The notes under the pieces were generated by a model, which had not been told where the DNA came from, ran no database searches, and saw only the letters and a list, made by a program, of their open reading frames with translations. Of a stretch of 64,000 nucleotides of DNA, positions 16,671 through 25,892 are shown in pieces. The translations under genes were made by a program, and so were the position numbers. Within the stretch, counting starts at the first letter, position 1. Each line of letters starts with the position of its first letter. This stretch comes from Pseudanabaena sp. ABRG5-3 (GTDB taxonomy: Bacteria; Cyanobacteriota; Cyanobacteriia; Pseudanabaenales; Pseudanabaenaceae): NCBI RefSeq assembly GCF_003967015.1, contig NZ_AP017560.1, forward strand, positions 3,346,048-3,410,047. The letters run 5' to 3'.

Positions 16671-17670
16671 TGATCAATTCTAGTTTTGGGATGGATTTAA
16701 TGGAGGCAAAGCTATATTTTTCAAGACAATTAATTAAACTTTTAGCAACCTCTCTGACAACAGGAACTGCCACTGAATTGCCAAATTGCCTATACATCTG
16801 TGTTCTTGAAACAGGTATAATAAAATCTTTGGGGTATCCCATAATTGCCTTGCATTCATTCTCACTAAGCAATCTAATTCCTGTCTCTCCGCCCTTAACA
16901 AAAGTTCCGGTTAATCGTTGGATTTTATGATATGTAGAAACTAAAGTCTTAACTTGAATTTGGGAATTGCTATCAATCAGCTCTGGCTTGCCATCATCTA
17001 GTTTAAATAAATATGAATCCTGTAAATGTTTAGAGATTGAATAACCAATTACATCTTCTTCAACATGCGAGCCGATAAACTCCTTTGTTGATAAAACTTT
17101 AGGGAATTGAAAGTTTGGTACATCATTAGATACCTCTTCAGATATTCCAACTATAAATATTCTTTTTCTAATTTGAGGTACACCATAATCTTTGGCATCT
17201 AAAACACGCCAAAATACATGATATCGAATATCTGGTTGATTTAAAAATAGATATTGTCCATTAATAGAAACTGATAGAGTATCTAAAATAACACTTAAGG
17301 TTTTGCCATGATTATGCGTTAATAAACCTTCAACATTTTCTAAAATAAAAGCCTTAGGTTTCTTTGCTTTTAAAATTCTCACCACATCATAAAATAAAGT
17401 TCCTTGAGTAGGATGTTCAAACCCTTCTCGCTTACCGATAGAACTAAATGGCTGACAAGGAAATCCTGCTGTTAAAATATCAATGTCGGGAATTGAAGAT
17501 GTATGAATTTTCGTGATATCGCCACTCGGCATATCCCCAAAGTTGGCTTGATAGGTCATCTGAGCATATTTATCCCACTCAGAGGCAAATACGCAATTTC
17601 CACCAACACTTTCTAAAGCTGTTCTAAATCCACCTATGCCAGCAAATAAATCGGCAAAATCAAAACTCAT
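16663..17670 (-). CDS. DNA (cytosine-5) methyltransferase
   Basis: About 335 residues from ATG 17670 (MSFDFADLFAGIGGF); an upstream in-frame extension to 17715 is unlikely. C5-methyltransferase motifs in order: I (DLFAGIGGFR), IV (GFPCQPFSS with the catalytic Cys), VI (ENVEGL), VIII (QIRKRIFIVG), a target-recognition region ~200-280, and motif X (RQFGNSVAVPVVREVA). It protects host DNA against the HNH endonuclease encoded next. The pair forms a two-gene unit flanked by AT-rich gaps with no terminator obvious. Confidence 0.96.
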   Translation of the reverse strand: MSFDFADLFAGIGGFRTALESVGGNCVFASEWDKYAQMTYQANFGDMPSGDITKIHTSSIPDIDILTAGFPCQPFSSIGKREGFEHPTQGTLFYDVVRILKAKKPKAFILENVEGLLTHNHGKTLSVILDTLSVSINGQYLFLNQPDIRYHVFWRVLDAKDYGVPQIRKRIFIVGISEEVSNDVPNFQFPKVLSTKEFIGSHVEEDVIGYSISKHLQDSYLFKLDDGKPELIDSNSQIQVKTLVSTYHKIQRLTGTFVKGGETGIRLLSENECKAIMGYPKDFIIPVSRTQMYRQFGNSVAVPVVREVAKSLINCLEKYSFASIKSIPKLELINV

Positions 17671-17902
17671 TTTTATAATTACATCTCTATAAAATAACAA
17701 AAGCCAATCAACCAAAGAAGTTTTTACCTAGAAAATTAATTTTAACTTAAATTCATGAAAAAATATAGATTAACGTACAGATATTCAAAATAACTCCTAT
17801 GAATTTAGTCCCAGACAATTAATAATTAAAATAATGAGTTTTATCAATTGTCTACGATGTTTGGTAGTCTGATATACATAAACTTGGCGTATGTATTAAC
17901 CT

Positions 17903-18343
17903 ATGGCTCTCTATCGCTTAATTTATGTTAGTCAGGCGATCGCAGGACTAGAATATCCCGACTTGGTAAATATCTTAGAAAAGTCAGAACAGAACAATAG
18001 AACAGTAGGCATTACAGGAATGTTGAGTTTCGGTGATGGGATGTTTTTGCAGGTTTTAGAGGGCAGTCGTCGGGTAGTCAGCCAAACCTATAATCGCATT
18101 TTGCTAGATAAGCGCCATGTCAATGCAGAATTAATCGAGTTTTCAGAAATTGAACAGCGTGATTTTGGAATTTGGTCGATGAAGGTAGTGCAGATGGATA
18201 GTCAACCGCAGATTCGCAACATTATCTTGAAATATTCGAGTTCAGAGACTTTTTCACCAATCTCAATGACCGGCAGACAAAGCCTGAGTTTTTTGCGTGA
18301 ACTCACAGAACTCTATCAAAAAGGCTCTATATCTAATAATTAA
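17903..18343 (+). CDS. BLUF photoreceptor, PixD-like
   Basis: 146 residues, one BLUF domain binding FAD for blue-light sensing. All residues known from Synechocystis PixD are at the same numbers: Tyr8, Asn32, Gln50, Trp91 and Met93. The C-terminal helices (~105-140) correspond to the oligomerisation part. In Synechocystis PixD acts with the response regulator PixE on phototaxis; no PixE-like gene is adjacent here, so the partner is unknown. Upstream is a ~190-base AT-rich region following the restriction-modification pair. Confidence 0.93.
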   Translation: MALYRLIYVSQAIAGLEYPDLVNILEKSEQNNRTVGITGMLSFGDGMFLQVLEGSRRVVSQTYNRILLDKRHVNAELIEFSEIEQRDFGIWSMKVVQMDSQPQIRNIILKYSSSETFSPISMTGRQSLSFLRELTELYQKGSISNN

Positions 18344-18361
18344 ATCCTGAAGTCAGTAAAA

Positions 18362-19558
18362 CTAAATCCAACTTTGCAAAAGCTCTGTGGGAACCTGAAC
18401 AAACGTATTATTCGTTAGGAGTTTATTTAATTCTTGATTCTGGGAATTGAGGGCATCCAGTAAACGATCTCTGAAGGCGGGATTGGTTTTTATTTGATAT
18501 TTAATTTCTAATTTGAGAATAGTTTGGTGATCGCTTTCCGAAGCATCAACATAGCGTTGAGCATATTGCTCCGATAATTCCTCAAAGATTTGATGAATTT
18601 CTTCGATGAGAAGATATTGCTGTAATAGTTCTGAACCTCGATCTTCTAATTCTGCGATCGCATTTCCCTTGTTTACCAATTTTGCCAAATCCCCTTGAGC
18701 AAACTTAGTTTTAGGATTAAAAGGACGGCGATCGCTATATCTCCTGAGAATATAATCAGGCAAGCTCCTAAGAACATGCTTCAAATAGATAGAATCACAA
18801 ATTATCTGATCAAAATTAGTACCTGAATCAATTGTCCAGTCTTCAATACAAGCATCAGTCAGATTCGCAAAACTAAAGTTAGTTGCTAAAGCTTTAACTC
18901 GAAATAAATCTGCTCCAGATAAATTCGCTCTCAATAGATTCGCTTGACTTAGATTCACTGCGAACAACTTGGCTTTAGTCAGATTAGCTCCTTCGAGATT
19001 TGCCGCAAAGAGATTTGCAAAATCTAGATTAGCCTCACTAAGATTAGCTCCACTTAAGTTTGCTTCTTCAAGATTTGTTTGATTGGCAACTAGAGATGGA
19101 ACTGTATTACCTAGTAATAATGATTGAATATTTTTAGCCTTGACAAACTCAGGTATTCCTAAACTAAGATTTGCCTTGTGTAGATTTGCATGACTAAGAT
19201 CTGCACCTGTTAAATCAGCCTCACAAAGTAGTGCCTCAGTCAAAATTGCTCTTTGGAGATTGGCATTTTGCAATTCTGCACCACTCAGCAAAGCTGAACT
19301 CAGATCTGCATCATTGAGATTTGCACCCCTCAATTTTGCTCCAAATAATGTAGCTTCATGCAGATTTGCCCCACTAAGATTAGCATTGCTGAGATTTGCT
19401 CCACTGAGGTTGGCTTTGCGGAGATTTGCTTGAATGAGATCTGTCTTTTCAAAGTTTGCGCCAGCCGCACTAAACCTTTGCCCACTCTCACCGTGACTAT
19501 CTAACCATAGCTTATGTTTCGCTAAGCTTTCTTTCAGAGACATTTTGAAAATTGACAT
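18362..19558 (-). CDS. Pentapeptide-repeat protein
   Basis: 398 residues. From ~40 to ~250 it is made of A(D/N)LxX pentapeptides (for example LSGANLSNANLSGANL), interrupted by a non-repeat piece around 135-155. These fold into a right-handed quadrilateral beta-helix. The C-terminal ~140 residues are a helical, non-repeat domain. The N-terminal ~30 residues, with LDSHGESGQRFSAAGANF, resemble those in other cyanobacterial pentapeptide proteins. No signal peptide. Function unknown. Confidence 0.9.
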   Translation of the reverse strand: MSIFKMSLKESLAKHKLWLDSHGESGQRFSAAGANFEKTDLIQANLRKANLSGANLSNANLSGANLHEATLFGAKLRGANLNDADLSSALLSGAELQNANLQRAILTEALLCEADLTGADLSHANLHKANLSLGIPEFVKAKNIQSLLLGNTVPSLVANQTNLEEANLSGANLSEANLDFANLFAANLEGANLTKAKLFAVNLSQANLLRANLSGADLFRVKALATNFSFANLTDACIEDWTIDSGTNFDQIICDSIYLKHVLRSLPDYILRRYSDRRPFNPKTKFAQGDLAKLVNKGNAIAELEDRGSELLQQYLLIEEIHQIFEELSEQYAQRYVDASESDHQTILKLEIKYQIKTNPAFRDRLLDALNSQNQELNKLLTNNTFVQVPTELLQSWI

Positions 19559-19608
19559 GGTAGCCCTCTCTGATGAATCTGGTGAAATGGAAGTTTTCAG
19601 TGGTGCGT

Positions 19609-20307
19609 TTAGGTAAGATGACGATAGGCACTAAAAGGGATGCCAGTACGCCTTTTGATATCCATGATTGATTTAAAGTCTCCACGACGTTGACGCTCTT
19701 CAGTGATCGCTTTCGCAGCATTTGGTTCTATTCCTAAGCCAATCAAATCATCTACATTCATAGAATTAATCCGCTTCCATGAATAACCCGACTCTTGGCG
19801 ATAGTCATAGCTAAACGTGATCATTGGCTCAATTTTTCTGAGCGTAGCATTAGGGATTTCGATAATGTCATGGAGTTCCTCAATGCTAGTGAAGATATGC
19901 CCTTCATTGCGTAAGGAGTCAATATCATTAGCATAGACAATTGGTAATCCCAAAGTATTGACCATGTCATTCTTAGAACAGGTGTTAATATCAACCTTGG
20001 GACGACGCGCAGCGATCGCTCCAAATAGGTGGACATCTTCAGGTAATTCTAGGTCTTTGGGATAAGTTTTCACTAAATAACTTCGTTTAAGTGCAAAAGC
20101 AGTAGCGATTTGAGCAATCCAAGCAACCATGATTACTTCAACAGGAACTGGCAAAAATACGATAGCCACAAAGCCTGCACCAATACCAATCCAGATATTA
20201 GAGCCAGATTTTACGCCAGCATAGGCGATCGCCCCACCACCGAAGACTGGGACACAAGACCACCAAACCCATGCTGGTATTTGATCAAACCATGAAGGTT
20301 GAGACAT
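19609..20307 (-). CDS. Membrane protein with helix-hairpin-helix (ComEA-like) domains
   Basis: About 232 residues from ATG 20307. Two to three hydrophobic segments at ~10-75, then two helix-hairpin-helix units: DINTCSKNDMVNTLGLP ... IFTSIEELHDIIEI and INSMNVDDLIGLGIEPNAAKAI ... DFKSIMDIKRRTGIP. The pattern is that of ComEA/HhH_3 domains that bind DNA without sequence specificity, or serve as protein contacts. Could be related to DNA handling at the membrane, but in cyanobacteria this type is often just annotated as HhH domain protein. Confidence 0.8.
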   Translation of the reverse strand: MSQPSWFDQIPAWVWWSCVPVFGGGAIAYAGVKSGSNIWIGIGAGFVAIVFLPVPVEVIMVAWIAQIATAFALKRSYLVKTYPKDLELPEDVHLFGAIAARRPKVDINTCSKNDMVNTLGLPIVYANDIDSLRNEGHIFTSIEELHDIIEIPNATLRKIEPMITFSYDYRQESGYSWKRINSMNVDDLIGLGIEPNAAKAITEERQRRGDFKSIMDIKRRTGIPFSAYRHLT

Positions 20308-20337
20308 AGCAATCAAAGTTATTACTAGTTATTAATT

Positions 20338-20382
20338 AAAAGCTAAAAGCTAATGGCTAAAAGCTAATGGCTAAAAGCTAAA
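20338..20382. repeat. 14-bp tandem repeat AGCTAATGGCTAAA
   Basis: Two exact 14-base units (20348-20361, 20362-20375) with partial units on both sides. It overlaps the stop codon of the TM2 gene (20378-20380). Related sequence is found in-frame at 54259-54305 in the oxoprolinase gene. Confidence 0.75.
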
Positions 20383-20716
20383 TATTCTTAAGTAGCTTCT
20401 TCCTTTTTTCTTCGTACTCCTCAGCAGTGATCACACCTTCATCATAAAGTCTCTTAAGATCGCTGAGGGCCGATGTTGAATCTTTGACAGATGTAGTAGC
20501 TTGTGGGGCATTACCACCATTAAATCTACGGTTAAATTCGTCATCACTCATCAATAACAGCATAATGAATTCAATAAATGCTGCTAGTGATGGAATTCCA
20601 GTCCAACAAAATAGTAGATAAACAATTCCCCAGCCACTTTGTCCAAGATAAAATTTGTGTGCGCCAAAGGCTCCTAAGAAGAAACACCAAAGAATAGCAC
20701 TAGTCCTAGTTTTCAT
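20378..20716 (-). CDS. TM2 domain protein with C-terminal SHOCT motif
   Basis: 112 residues. N-terminal TM2 domain: two membrane helices around the LGAFGAHKFYLGQ turn (~5-55). A short linker leads to a SHOCT motif (ALSDLKRLYDEGVITAEEYEEKRKKLL), a small helical module common at ends of bacterial membrane proteins. Membrane located; function unknown. Part of the minus-strand run 18362-21050. Confidence 0.88.
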   Translation of the reverse strand: MKTRTSAILWCFFLGAFGAHKFYLGQSGWGIVYLLFCWTGIPSLAAFIEFIMLLLMSDDEFNRRFNGGNAPQATTSVKDSTSALSDLKRLYDEGVITAEEYEEKRKKLLKNI

Positions 20717-20807
20717 AATCGTTTTCCTTATTTGTTCTTTTAGTTGTTATTTGGATTTTGCTAAATTCTCAAGAAAATTAGGTTTCACGAGATGCGTTAA
20801 GGGAAAA

Positions 20808-21050
20808 TTATGACTCAGAATGCTTCTCTTTACTAAGCTGTCCCAGTTTCTTGCTCAATAAATATACCAAGACTACCCCCAGTTTGGCTTCAAGTAGAGT
20901 TACGTAAATTTGCATATAGACATTTGTGTCAGGATTGGCATTAAGTGTAAAGGCAACTATCCCCACCAGAGTGTAGGGTAAAAATTTCAGTTTTTTGATG
21001 GGGTTTGCCGTCACATCTTTAAACCCAGCTATCATTATTTTTTCCTGCAA
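20808..21050 (-). CDS. Small predicted membrane protein
   Basis: 80 residues, with two moderately hydrophobic segments (~26-40 and ~50-66) and a charged C-terminus. Not recognised. The start could be M6 (21035). Kept because it lies on the same strand as, and 91 bases upstream of, the TM2 gene. Confidence 0.45.
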   Translation of the reverse strand: MQEKIMIAGFKDVTANPIKKLKFLPYTLVGIVAFTLNANPDTNVYMQIYVTLLEAKLGVVLVYLLSKKLGQLSKEKHSES

Positions 21051-21254
21051 GAGTGATATCTAAGAATAATGCCCTATTCATCTTTAAAACTCAATATATT
21101 GAGCAACACAACCCTCTGTACCTTGCTTGCTTGAAAAGCGCTATATACCTTTATACCTGACTACATTACTAGTACCTTGGTTTTTGAGATCGCTGCAAAT
21201 AACGATAGAATAATGAATAGCTGAGCAAGAGTTATTTGTTGGCAGGAGTTGGTT

Positions 21255-22520
21255 TTGATTTCTTCGGCAGCACTTTCTAATAGTTTAAATTCTGATACTT
21301 TAGAGCGCGATCGCGAACGGGATTTGTTCACGCATCGATCGCATTTCCCTGCTTTAGAAGTTAAAAATCGTACTTACTTTAACTATGGTGGGCAAGGTGT
21401 TTTATGTGGGGCGGCTCTAGAGTCCATCACGCGCAATTTTCACCATATTGAGGAACTGGGTTGTTTTTCCAATGCCGCAGGCGATTGGATGATGTCCGAA
21501 TATGATGCGACTAAAACCGCTATCGCCCAAGAATTGCAAGTCAGTCCGAAGACAATCACCCTCACGGAAAATACTACTGTCGGCTGTAATATTGCACTAT
21601 GGGCGGTGGATTGGCAAAAAGGCGATCGCCTATTACTCTCAGACTGCGAACATCATGGGATTATTGCCAGTGCTGTCCAGATCCAAAAACGCTTTGGTAT
21701 TGAAATCGATTATTTTCCCTTGAGCAATACTCGTAATGCTAGTGCTGAGGGTAAAGATAGCGACGAAGTTGTTGATTTGTTGGTACAGCATTTGCAGCCA
21801 CAGACTCGTATGGTGATGATCAGCCATATCTGTTGGAATACGGGACAGGTTTTGCCATTACAGGCGATCGCCAAAGCTTGCCATGCTCAAAACGTCTTAG
21901 TTGCTGTTGATGCGGCTCAGTCGGTGGGTGTGCTTCCTCTTAATCTTGCGGAGATGGAGGCGGATTTCTATGCTTTTACAAACCATAAATGGTGGTGTGC
22001 GCCTCTTGGATTAGGTGCGTTATATATTCGCCCTGAAATTTTTGACCAAATTGAGCCTGTATTTGTTGGTTGGCGAGGATTGACGGGTAAACTGCCAATT
22101 CCGCAATGGAAACAGGATGGTGCTAAGTTTGAAGTGGCAAGCTCGACCTATACCCTGTATGAGGCTCTCAGGATTGCACTCTCCCATGCTAATAGCTGGG
22201 GAACGCAACAACAACGCTATGAACGTATTTGTGAATTAAGCAAGATTTTATGGCAACAGCTAAATAATTTGCCCCACATTAACTGTGTGCGCCAACTACC
22301 GCCAGAGTCGGGATTAATTTCCTTTCAAATAAATAGAGAACTCACTAAAAGTGCGATCGCCCAAAAAAGTCATGCACTAATTGCTAGACATTTAGAATCG
22401 GAGTATCAAATTTTTATCCGTGCGCTTCCCGAACCAGATTGTCTAAGGGCTTCAGTACATTACCTGACTTCTATCGCTGACATTGAGCGTCTCGTCGAAA
22501 TTATTTCCACTCTTGCTTAA
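21255..22520 (+). CDS. PLP-dependent L-cysteine/cystine lyase-like protein (C-DES type)
   Basis: About 421 residues, class V aminotransferase fold. The pattern FNYGGQG near the start, NTGQVLPL, DAAQSVG, the PLP-lysine motif TNHKWW, then KFEVASSTY and EPDCLRASVHY match the cyanobacterial C-DES cyst(e)ine lyase rather than NifS-type desulfurase. C-DES releases a persulfide from cystine usable for iron-sulfur clusters. The start is a TTG at 21255 because AGGAG at 21244-21248 is six bases ahead; the TTG at 21249 touches this site and is unlikely. Confidence 0.85.
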   Translation: MISSAALSNSLNSDTLERDRERDLFTHRSHFPALEVKNRTYFNYGGQGVLCGAALESITRNFHHIEELGCFSNAAGDWMMSEYDATKTAIAQELQVSPKTITLTENTTVGCNIALWAVDWQKGDRLLLSDCEHHGIIASAVQIQKRFGIEIDYFPLSNTRNASAEGKDSDEVVDLLVQHLQPQTRMVMISHICWNTGQVLPLQAIAKACHAQNVLVAVDAAQSVGVLPLNLAEMEADFYAFTNHKWWCAPLGLGALYIRPEIFDQIEPVFVGWRGLTGKLPIPQWKQDGAKFEVASSTYTLYEALRIALSHANSWGTQQQRYERICELSKILWQQLNNLPHINCVRQLPPESGLISFQINRELTKSAIAQKSHALIARHLESEYQIFIRALPEPDCLRASVHYLTSIADIERLVEIISTLA

Positions 22521-22620
22521 CGACCTCTGAACTAATCTGAACTAAATTTTCAGACTCTGCAATTTCTTAAATAAGTTTCCATTACCTCTCATCTCAAACC
22601 ACCATTCTAATCAGGCTGCC

Positions 22621-23226
22621 ATGTCTTTATTCTCACAAGCTCCTAAGCAAAATCAAGATAAAAAAAACGAAGCTTTATCGCGATCGCAAGTCCTAATTGC
22701 GATGGCAGTTACTGCAATTATCTTCTTAGGAATTTCCAAAGGTTGGGTTTACTTGACGGGTATCCCTATGGTTCCACTTTACTGGCAACCCGAACATGGT
22801 GCGATCGGCTTGGGAATTGGCTTAGGAGTAGCTTTACTCAGTAGTTTAATTTATGAAATATGGGAAAGCTATCGTCTCGCCGCTCAAGAATATTTGGAAA
22901 TGGTGCTTAAACCATTAGAACCTATTGATTTAATTTGGTTAGGTTTATTACCAGGACTTAGTGAAGAAATGCTTTTTCGTGGTGTAGCTCTACCTGCCCT
23001 TGGGATGAATGGAGTTGCTTTAATCATTACTAGTGGTGTTTTTGGTGCGCTACATATGGCAAGTGCCAAGCATCTGTCCTACACAGTTTGGGCGATCGCT
23101 GTGGGCATGATGCTCGGTGCGGTGACAATGTATACAGGTAATCTCCTATCAGCGATCGTTGCTCATGTTCTCACCAATTCTCTCTCAGGCATCATTTGGA
23201 AATGGAAACAGTCAAAAATTGCCTAA
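22621..23226 (+). CDS. CPBP-family intramembrane metalloprotease
   Basis: 201 residues with about five to six membrane segments. Contains the CPBP/Abi motifs: PGLSEEMLFRG (motif 1, EExxxR), FGALHMAS (motif 2, FxxxH) and the late HVLTNSL. The family covers Rce1-like CAAX proteases and bacteriocin self-immunity proteins; several act in membrane protein turnover in cyanobacteria. About 100 bases after the C-DES gene on the same strand; may be co-transcribed. Confidence 0.88.
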   Translation: MSLFSQAPKQNQDKKNEALSRSQVLIAMAVTAIIFLGISKGWVYLTGIPMVPLYWQPEHGAIGLGIGLGVALLSSLIYEIWESYRLAAQEYLEMVLKPLEPIDLIWLGLLPGLSEEMLFRGVALPALGMNGVALIITSGVFGALHMASAKHLSYTVWAIAVGMMLGAVTMYTGNLLSAIVAHVLTNSLSGIIWKWKQSKIA

Positions 23227-23242
23227 TCTCACAAAACCTAAC

Positions 23243-23277
23243 AAGAGAATGGCGGCGCGAAGCACCGCCATTCTCTT
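23243..23277. terminator. GC-rich hairpin after CPBP protease gene
   Basis: 13-bp stem (23243-23255 with 23265-23277) with a short inner extension; begins 17 bases after the stop codon and ends in TTCTT. Probable terminator. Confidence 0.6.
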
Positions 23278-23308
23278 CTTGTTGTCTTAATCCAAGCAAC
23301 GGTAGCTA

Positions 23309-23402
23309 TATATAGCAGTCCTAAATCATTTGTAGATTTTTGGTTTTATGGAAGCGCACCCCTTCGGGGTGCGCTTCCACAAACCATTTAGGATTGCTAT
23401 AT
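23309..23402. mobile_element. MITE-like element, family C
   Basis: About 94 bases. Terminal inverted repeats TATAGCAGTCCTAAATCATT (left, from 23311) and the complement of TATAGCAATCCTAAATGGTT (right, ending 23401) agree at all but three positions over ~24 bases. Centre is a 14-bp perfect stem (23349-23362 with 23366-23379, TTC loop). No ORF. Confidence 0.6.
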
Positions 23403-23443
23403 GCTGGATAGGTGATTAAAATACTTAAAGTTTTGACAGAGAC

Positions 23444-23475
23444 AAAAAAGATGGGTTGCTTTGCAGCCCATCTTT
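23444..23475 (-). terminator. Terminator of the PEP-CTERM-like gene
   Basis: On the minus strand a 13-bp stem with one wobble (23463-23475 with 23447-23459, 3-base loop) followed by six T residues. It lies 38 bases after the minus-strand stop at 23513. Confidence 0.8.
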
Positions 23476-23512
23476 ATATTTAAGATATTTAAGGACAAGG
23501 CACAAAAGTTAA

Positions 23513-24280
23513 CTATGCTTGGATTTGGTTAACTTGATTCTTACGCTTTCTGAGCTGCTTGCCACCCAAAATACCTGCGGCTAATGCAATACCTGCGATA
23601 AAACCAGGAACAGGCACAGGACGGCGAATTTGTTCTTGTCTACCAATACTGAAGTCATCAAAGGCGAAGAAGTCAGTACCAGCAGCCGTATTACCAAATG
23701 AAACTGAGGTAAATAGATCGCTAGGATCTGTACCAATTACACCAAAGTAGAGAGCACCACCACCTAGAGTTGCGGTATTCGGAACGGTAAATAGTTGATT
23801 TCCACCACCTGCTTTGGTGAAGTTCAATGTAACTTGACCATTGAAGTCACCGATATCAACTCCATAGAAACCGAAGGCAGCTTGAGCTGTGTTAAAGGTA
23901 ATGGTAAAAGGTCCAGCAACTTCGTAGAATTTGTTACCAGAAATTGGGTAGCGACCAACACCATTTGTGCCAGAGACGACTGACGAAATGTTGCCATCAC
24001 CATTAATAGTTGCTGTATCAGATCCGAAAGCAATAGCAATTGGTGTAGAGGCTCCAGTAGTTTGGGATTCAAATGTTTCTGTCCCAACACCAACCAAATT
24101 TGAGAAGAAGTTGTTTCTGGCAGCATTAGAATTTGGAGTAGAACCCAGTCTGACATTTTCACCTTGTCCTAGATCCTGACCGAAATAAGTCAGGTAGGCA
24201 GCTTCAGCAGGCTTCACGATCGCTGAGAGTGAAATAGTAACCAAACCAATTGCTGATACAAATAACTTAGTGTTACTCAT
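23513..24280 (-). CDS. Secreted protein with PEP-CTERM-like sorting signal
   Basis: 255 residues. N-terminal signal peptide ending in PAEA, a beta-rich Gly/Thr/Asn-rich body with no Cys, and a C-terminal tripartite tail: PVPVPGF, hydrophobic helix (~10-15 residues, IAGIALAAGILGG), then KQLRKRKNQ. This is the layout recognised by exosortase/PEP-CTERM systems, in the VPxPG variant seen in cyanobacteria. So it is probably delivered to the cell surface and cut. No exosortase gene lies in the window. Function unknown. Confidence 0.82.
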   Translation of the reverse strand: MSNTKLFVSAIGLVTISLSAIVKPAEAAYLTYFGQDLGQGENVRLGSTPNSNAARNNFFSNLVGVGTETFESQTTGASTPIAIAFGSDTATINGDGNISSVVSGTNGVGRYPISGNKFYEVAGPFTITFNTAQAAFGFYGVDIGDFNGQVTLNFTKAGGGNQLFTVPNTATLGGGALYFGVIGTDPSDLFTSVSFGNTAAGTDFFAFDDFSIGRQEQIRRPVPVPGFIAGIALAAGILGGKQLRKRKNQVNQIQA

Positions 24281-24828
24281 GACTATTAATTCCTTTGCTT
24301 ATTTTATAGAAACCTTAAATTAGAAAGTTTTAGCTATGTTTTGAGAGTATGTCTCTAATTTCCTTGTAATTCTCTAATATCCTGCATCTTAAGCAATAAC
24401 TTATATTTGCATGGTATTGCTAGATATAATTCACACAAAAATATTAGATTAAAGCTAAACAAATCATAAATTAGGTTTTATTTGAATAAGCACGAATATA
24501 GCACTGCCTAATTTAAATCTCTTATCTGCAAAGTAATACAAAAGTTATATAAAAGTTATATTTGTTAGTTATTAAACCAATTTAAAGATCTGTAACATAG
24601 ATACTTAAAGGACTTTGACGAATAATTGCTTGAGATGATTCTTCAGTTTGTTTTGGGATCAACGCACCCAAAAAGATAATATAAATATCGCTAAAGTGAT
24701 TTTACAAAAGCTTTTGTCCTTTCAGATACCACGATGATGACCCTGCTTTACTTGTGGGAATAAATGATTTATGAAAATTTGTTGCGTTGATGCATATTCT
24801 CATAAATCATTTAAAACCGCTTAAAAAA
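24281..24828. other. Long AT-rich intergenic region
   Basis: 548 bases between the PEP-CTERM-like gene and aroE with no HIP1 sites and no convincing ORF. Very AT-rich, with TTATATAAAAGTTATATTTG at 24545-24564. It must hold the promoter of the PEP-CTERM-like gene; I see no recognisable RNA or repeat. Confidence 0.6.
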
Positions 24829-25695
24829 CTAAGTTAGATGTTGAATTAATGCTTGACGCATGATTTGAATGGGAACTGGTTGATCAAGCCACCATTCAAG
24901 GGCGATCACTCCCTGATTAATTAGCATTTCTAAACCATCGATCGCTTTTAGCCCTCTTGCCTCAGCGATTTGTAAAAACTTGGTGGGGCGAGGAGTATAA
25001 ATCAGGTCATAGGCGATCGCATGGTTAGGTAAGATTGCCATTTCTGCTTCGGAAATTGGTGTATGCGGATCATGAGCCATCCCGATAGGCGTAGCGTTGA
25101 TCACGATGCCTGCTACTTCTAGTAAATGGGGAAGAGATGCCCAAGGATGTACCCGCAGATTGTAATCGCGGAGTTGACTGGTCATTGTGCCGTGAAATTT
25201 TTTGAGCTTTTTAGGATCGCGTCCTAACACATGGATTACGGGGCAACCAAGTTCTAAACAAGCTGCCACGACTGCCTTCGCTGCACCACCACTACCAAGG
25301 ATCACGGCGGGCATTTGTGACCAATCACAGTTAATTTGCTTAAGAGGTTCTAGGAAACCAGCCACATCGGTATTTGTACCAACCCAGCGATCGCCAATCC
25401 GCTTAACTGTATTGACTGCGCCAACGGATTGGGCGATCGGTAAGACTTCATCGAGCAAGGGGATTACTTCAACCTTGTGGGGAATTGTGAGGTTAAATCC
25501 TTGGACTGATTGAATTGCTTTTAGTCCTGCGATCGCTGCGGGCAGATCATCAACGGGGATCGGGAACGGTACATATACATAATCCAGTCCCATTGATGCG
25601 ATCGCTGCATTGTGCATTACAGGTGAAAGACTGTGGCTGACGGGAAACCCCATCACTCCTAAAATTTTGGTTGTCCCTAAGACGCTCCCGATCAT
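24829..25695 (-). CDS. aroE: Shikimate dehydrogenase
   Basis: Reduces 3-dehydroshikimate to shikimate with NADPH in aromatic amino acid synthesis. About 288 residues from ATG 25695 (a GTG at 25701 is also in frame; AAGG lies ~8 bases upstream of the ATG). N-terminal shikimate-binding SHSLSPVMHN and FNLTIPHK with the catalytic Lys, GTNTDVAGF, then the NADP-binding loop ILGSGGAAKAVV and NATPIGM. Length is normal. Transcribed divergently from the GH57-type gene. Confidence 0.95.
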   Translation of the reverse strand: MIGSVLGTTKILGVMGFPVSHSLSPVMHNAAIASMGLDYVYVPFPIPVDDLPAAIAGLKAIQSVQGFNLTIPHKVEVIPLLDEVLPIAQSVGAVNTVKRIGDRWVGTNTDVAGFLEPLKQINCDWSQMPAVILGSGGAAKAVVAACLELGCPVIHVLGRDPKKLKKFHGTMTSQLRDYNLRVHPWASLPHLLEVAGIVINATPIGMAHDPHTPISEAEMAILPNHAIAYDLIYTPRPTKFLQIAEARGLKAIDGLEMLINQGVIALEWWLDQPVPIQIMRQALIQHLT

Positions 25696-25892
25696 AGTCA
25701 CTTACCTTGTAGCCTAATGGTAGTTACAAAACTATGACACAAATGTTTCGCCTAAAGACTAAGCCATATCGCGATCCCCGTGAAAATGGCTGACTATCCT
25801 CTATTGAGTTTTCTGTATTTGCTTGCGAACCAATGGGAATATCTGCCAAGATAAAAAAGATATATCGTTTGCCTTATTAAGGGAAGATTTGC

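Noticed and set aside
25785-25850. 22-codon frame MADYPLLSFLYLL before the GH57-like gene as a small photosystem peptide
   Set aside because: Does not match any Pet/Psb/Psa small subunit I know, and no SD.
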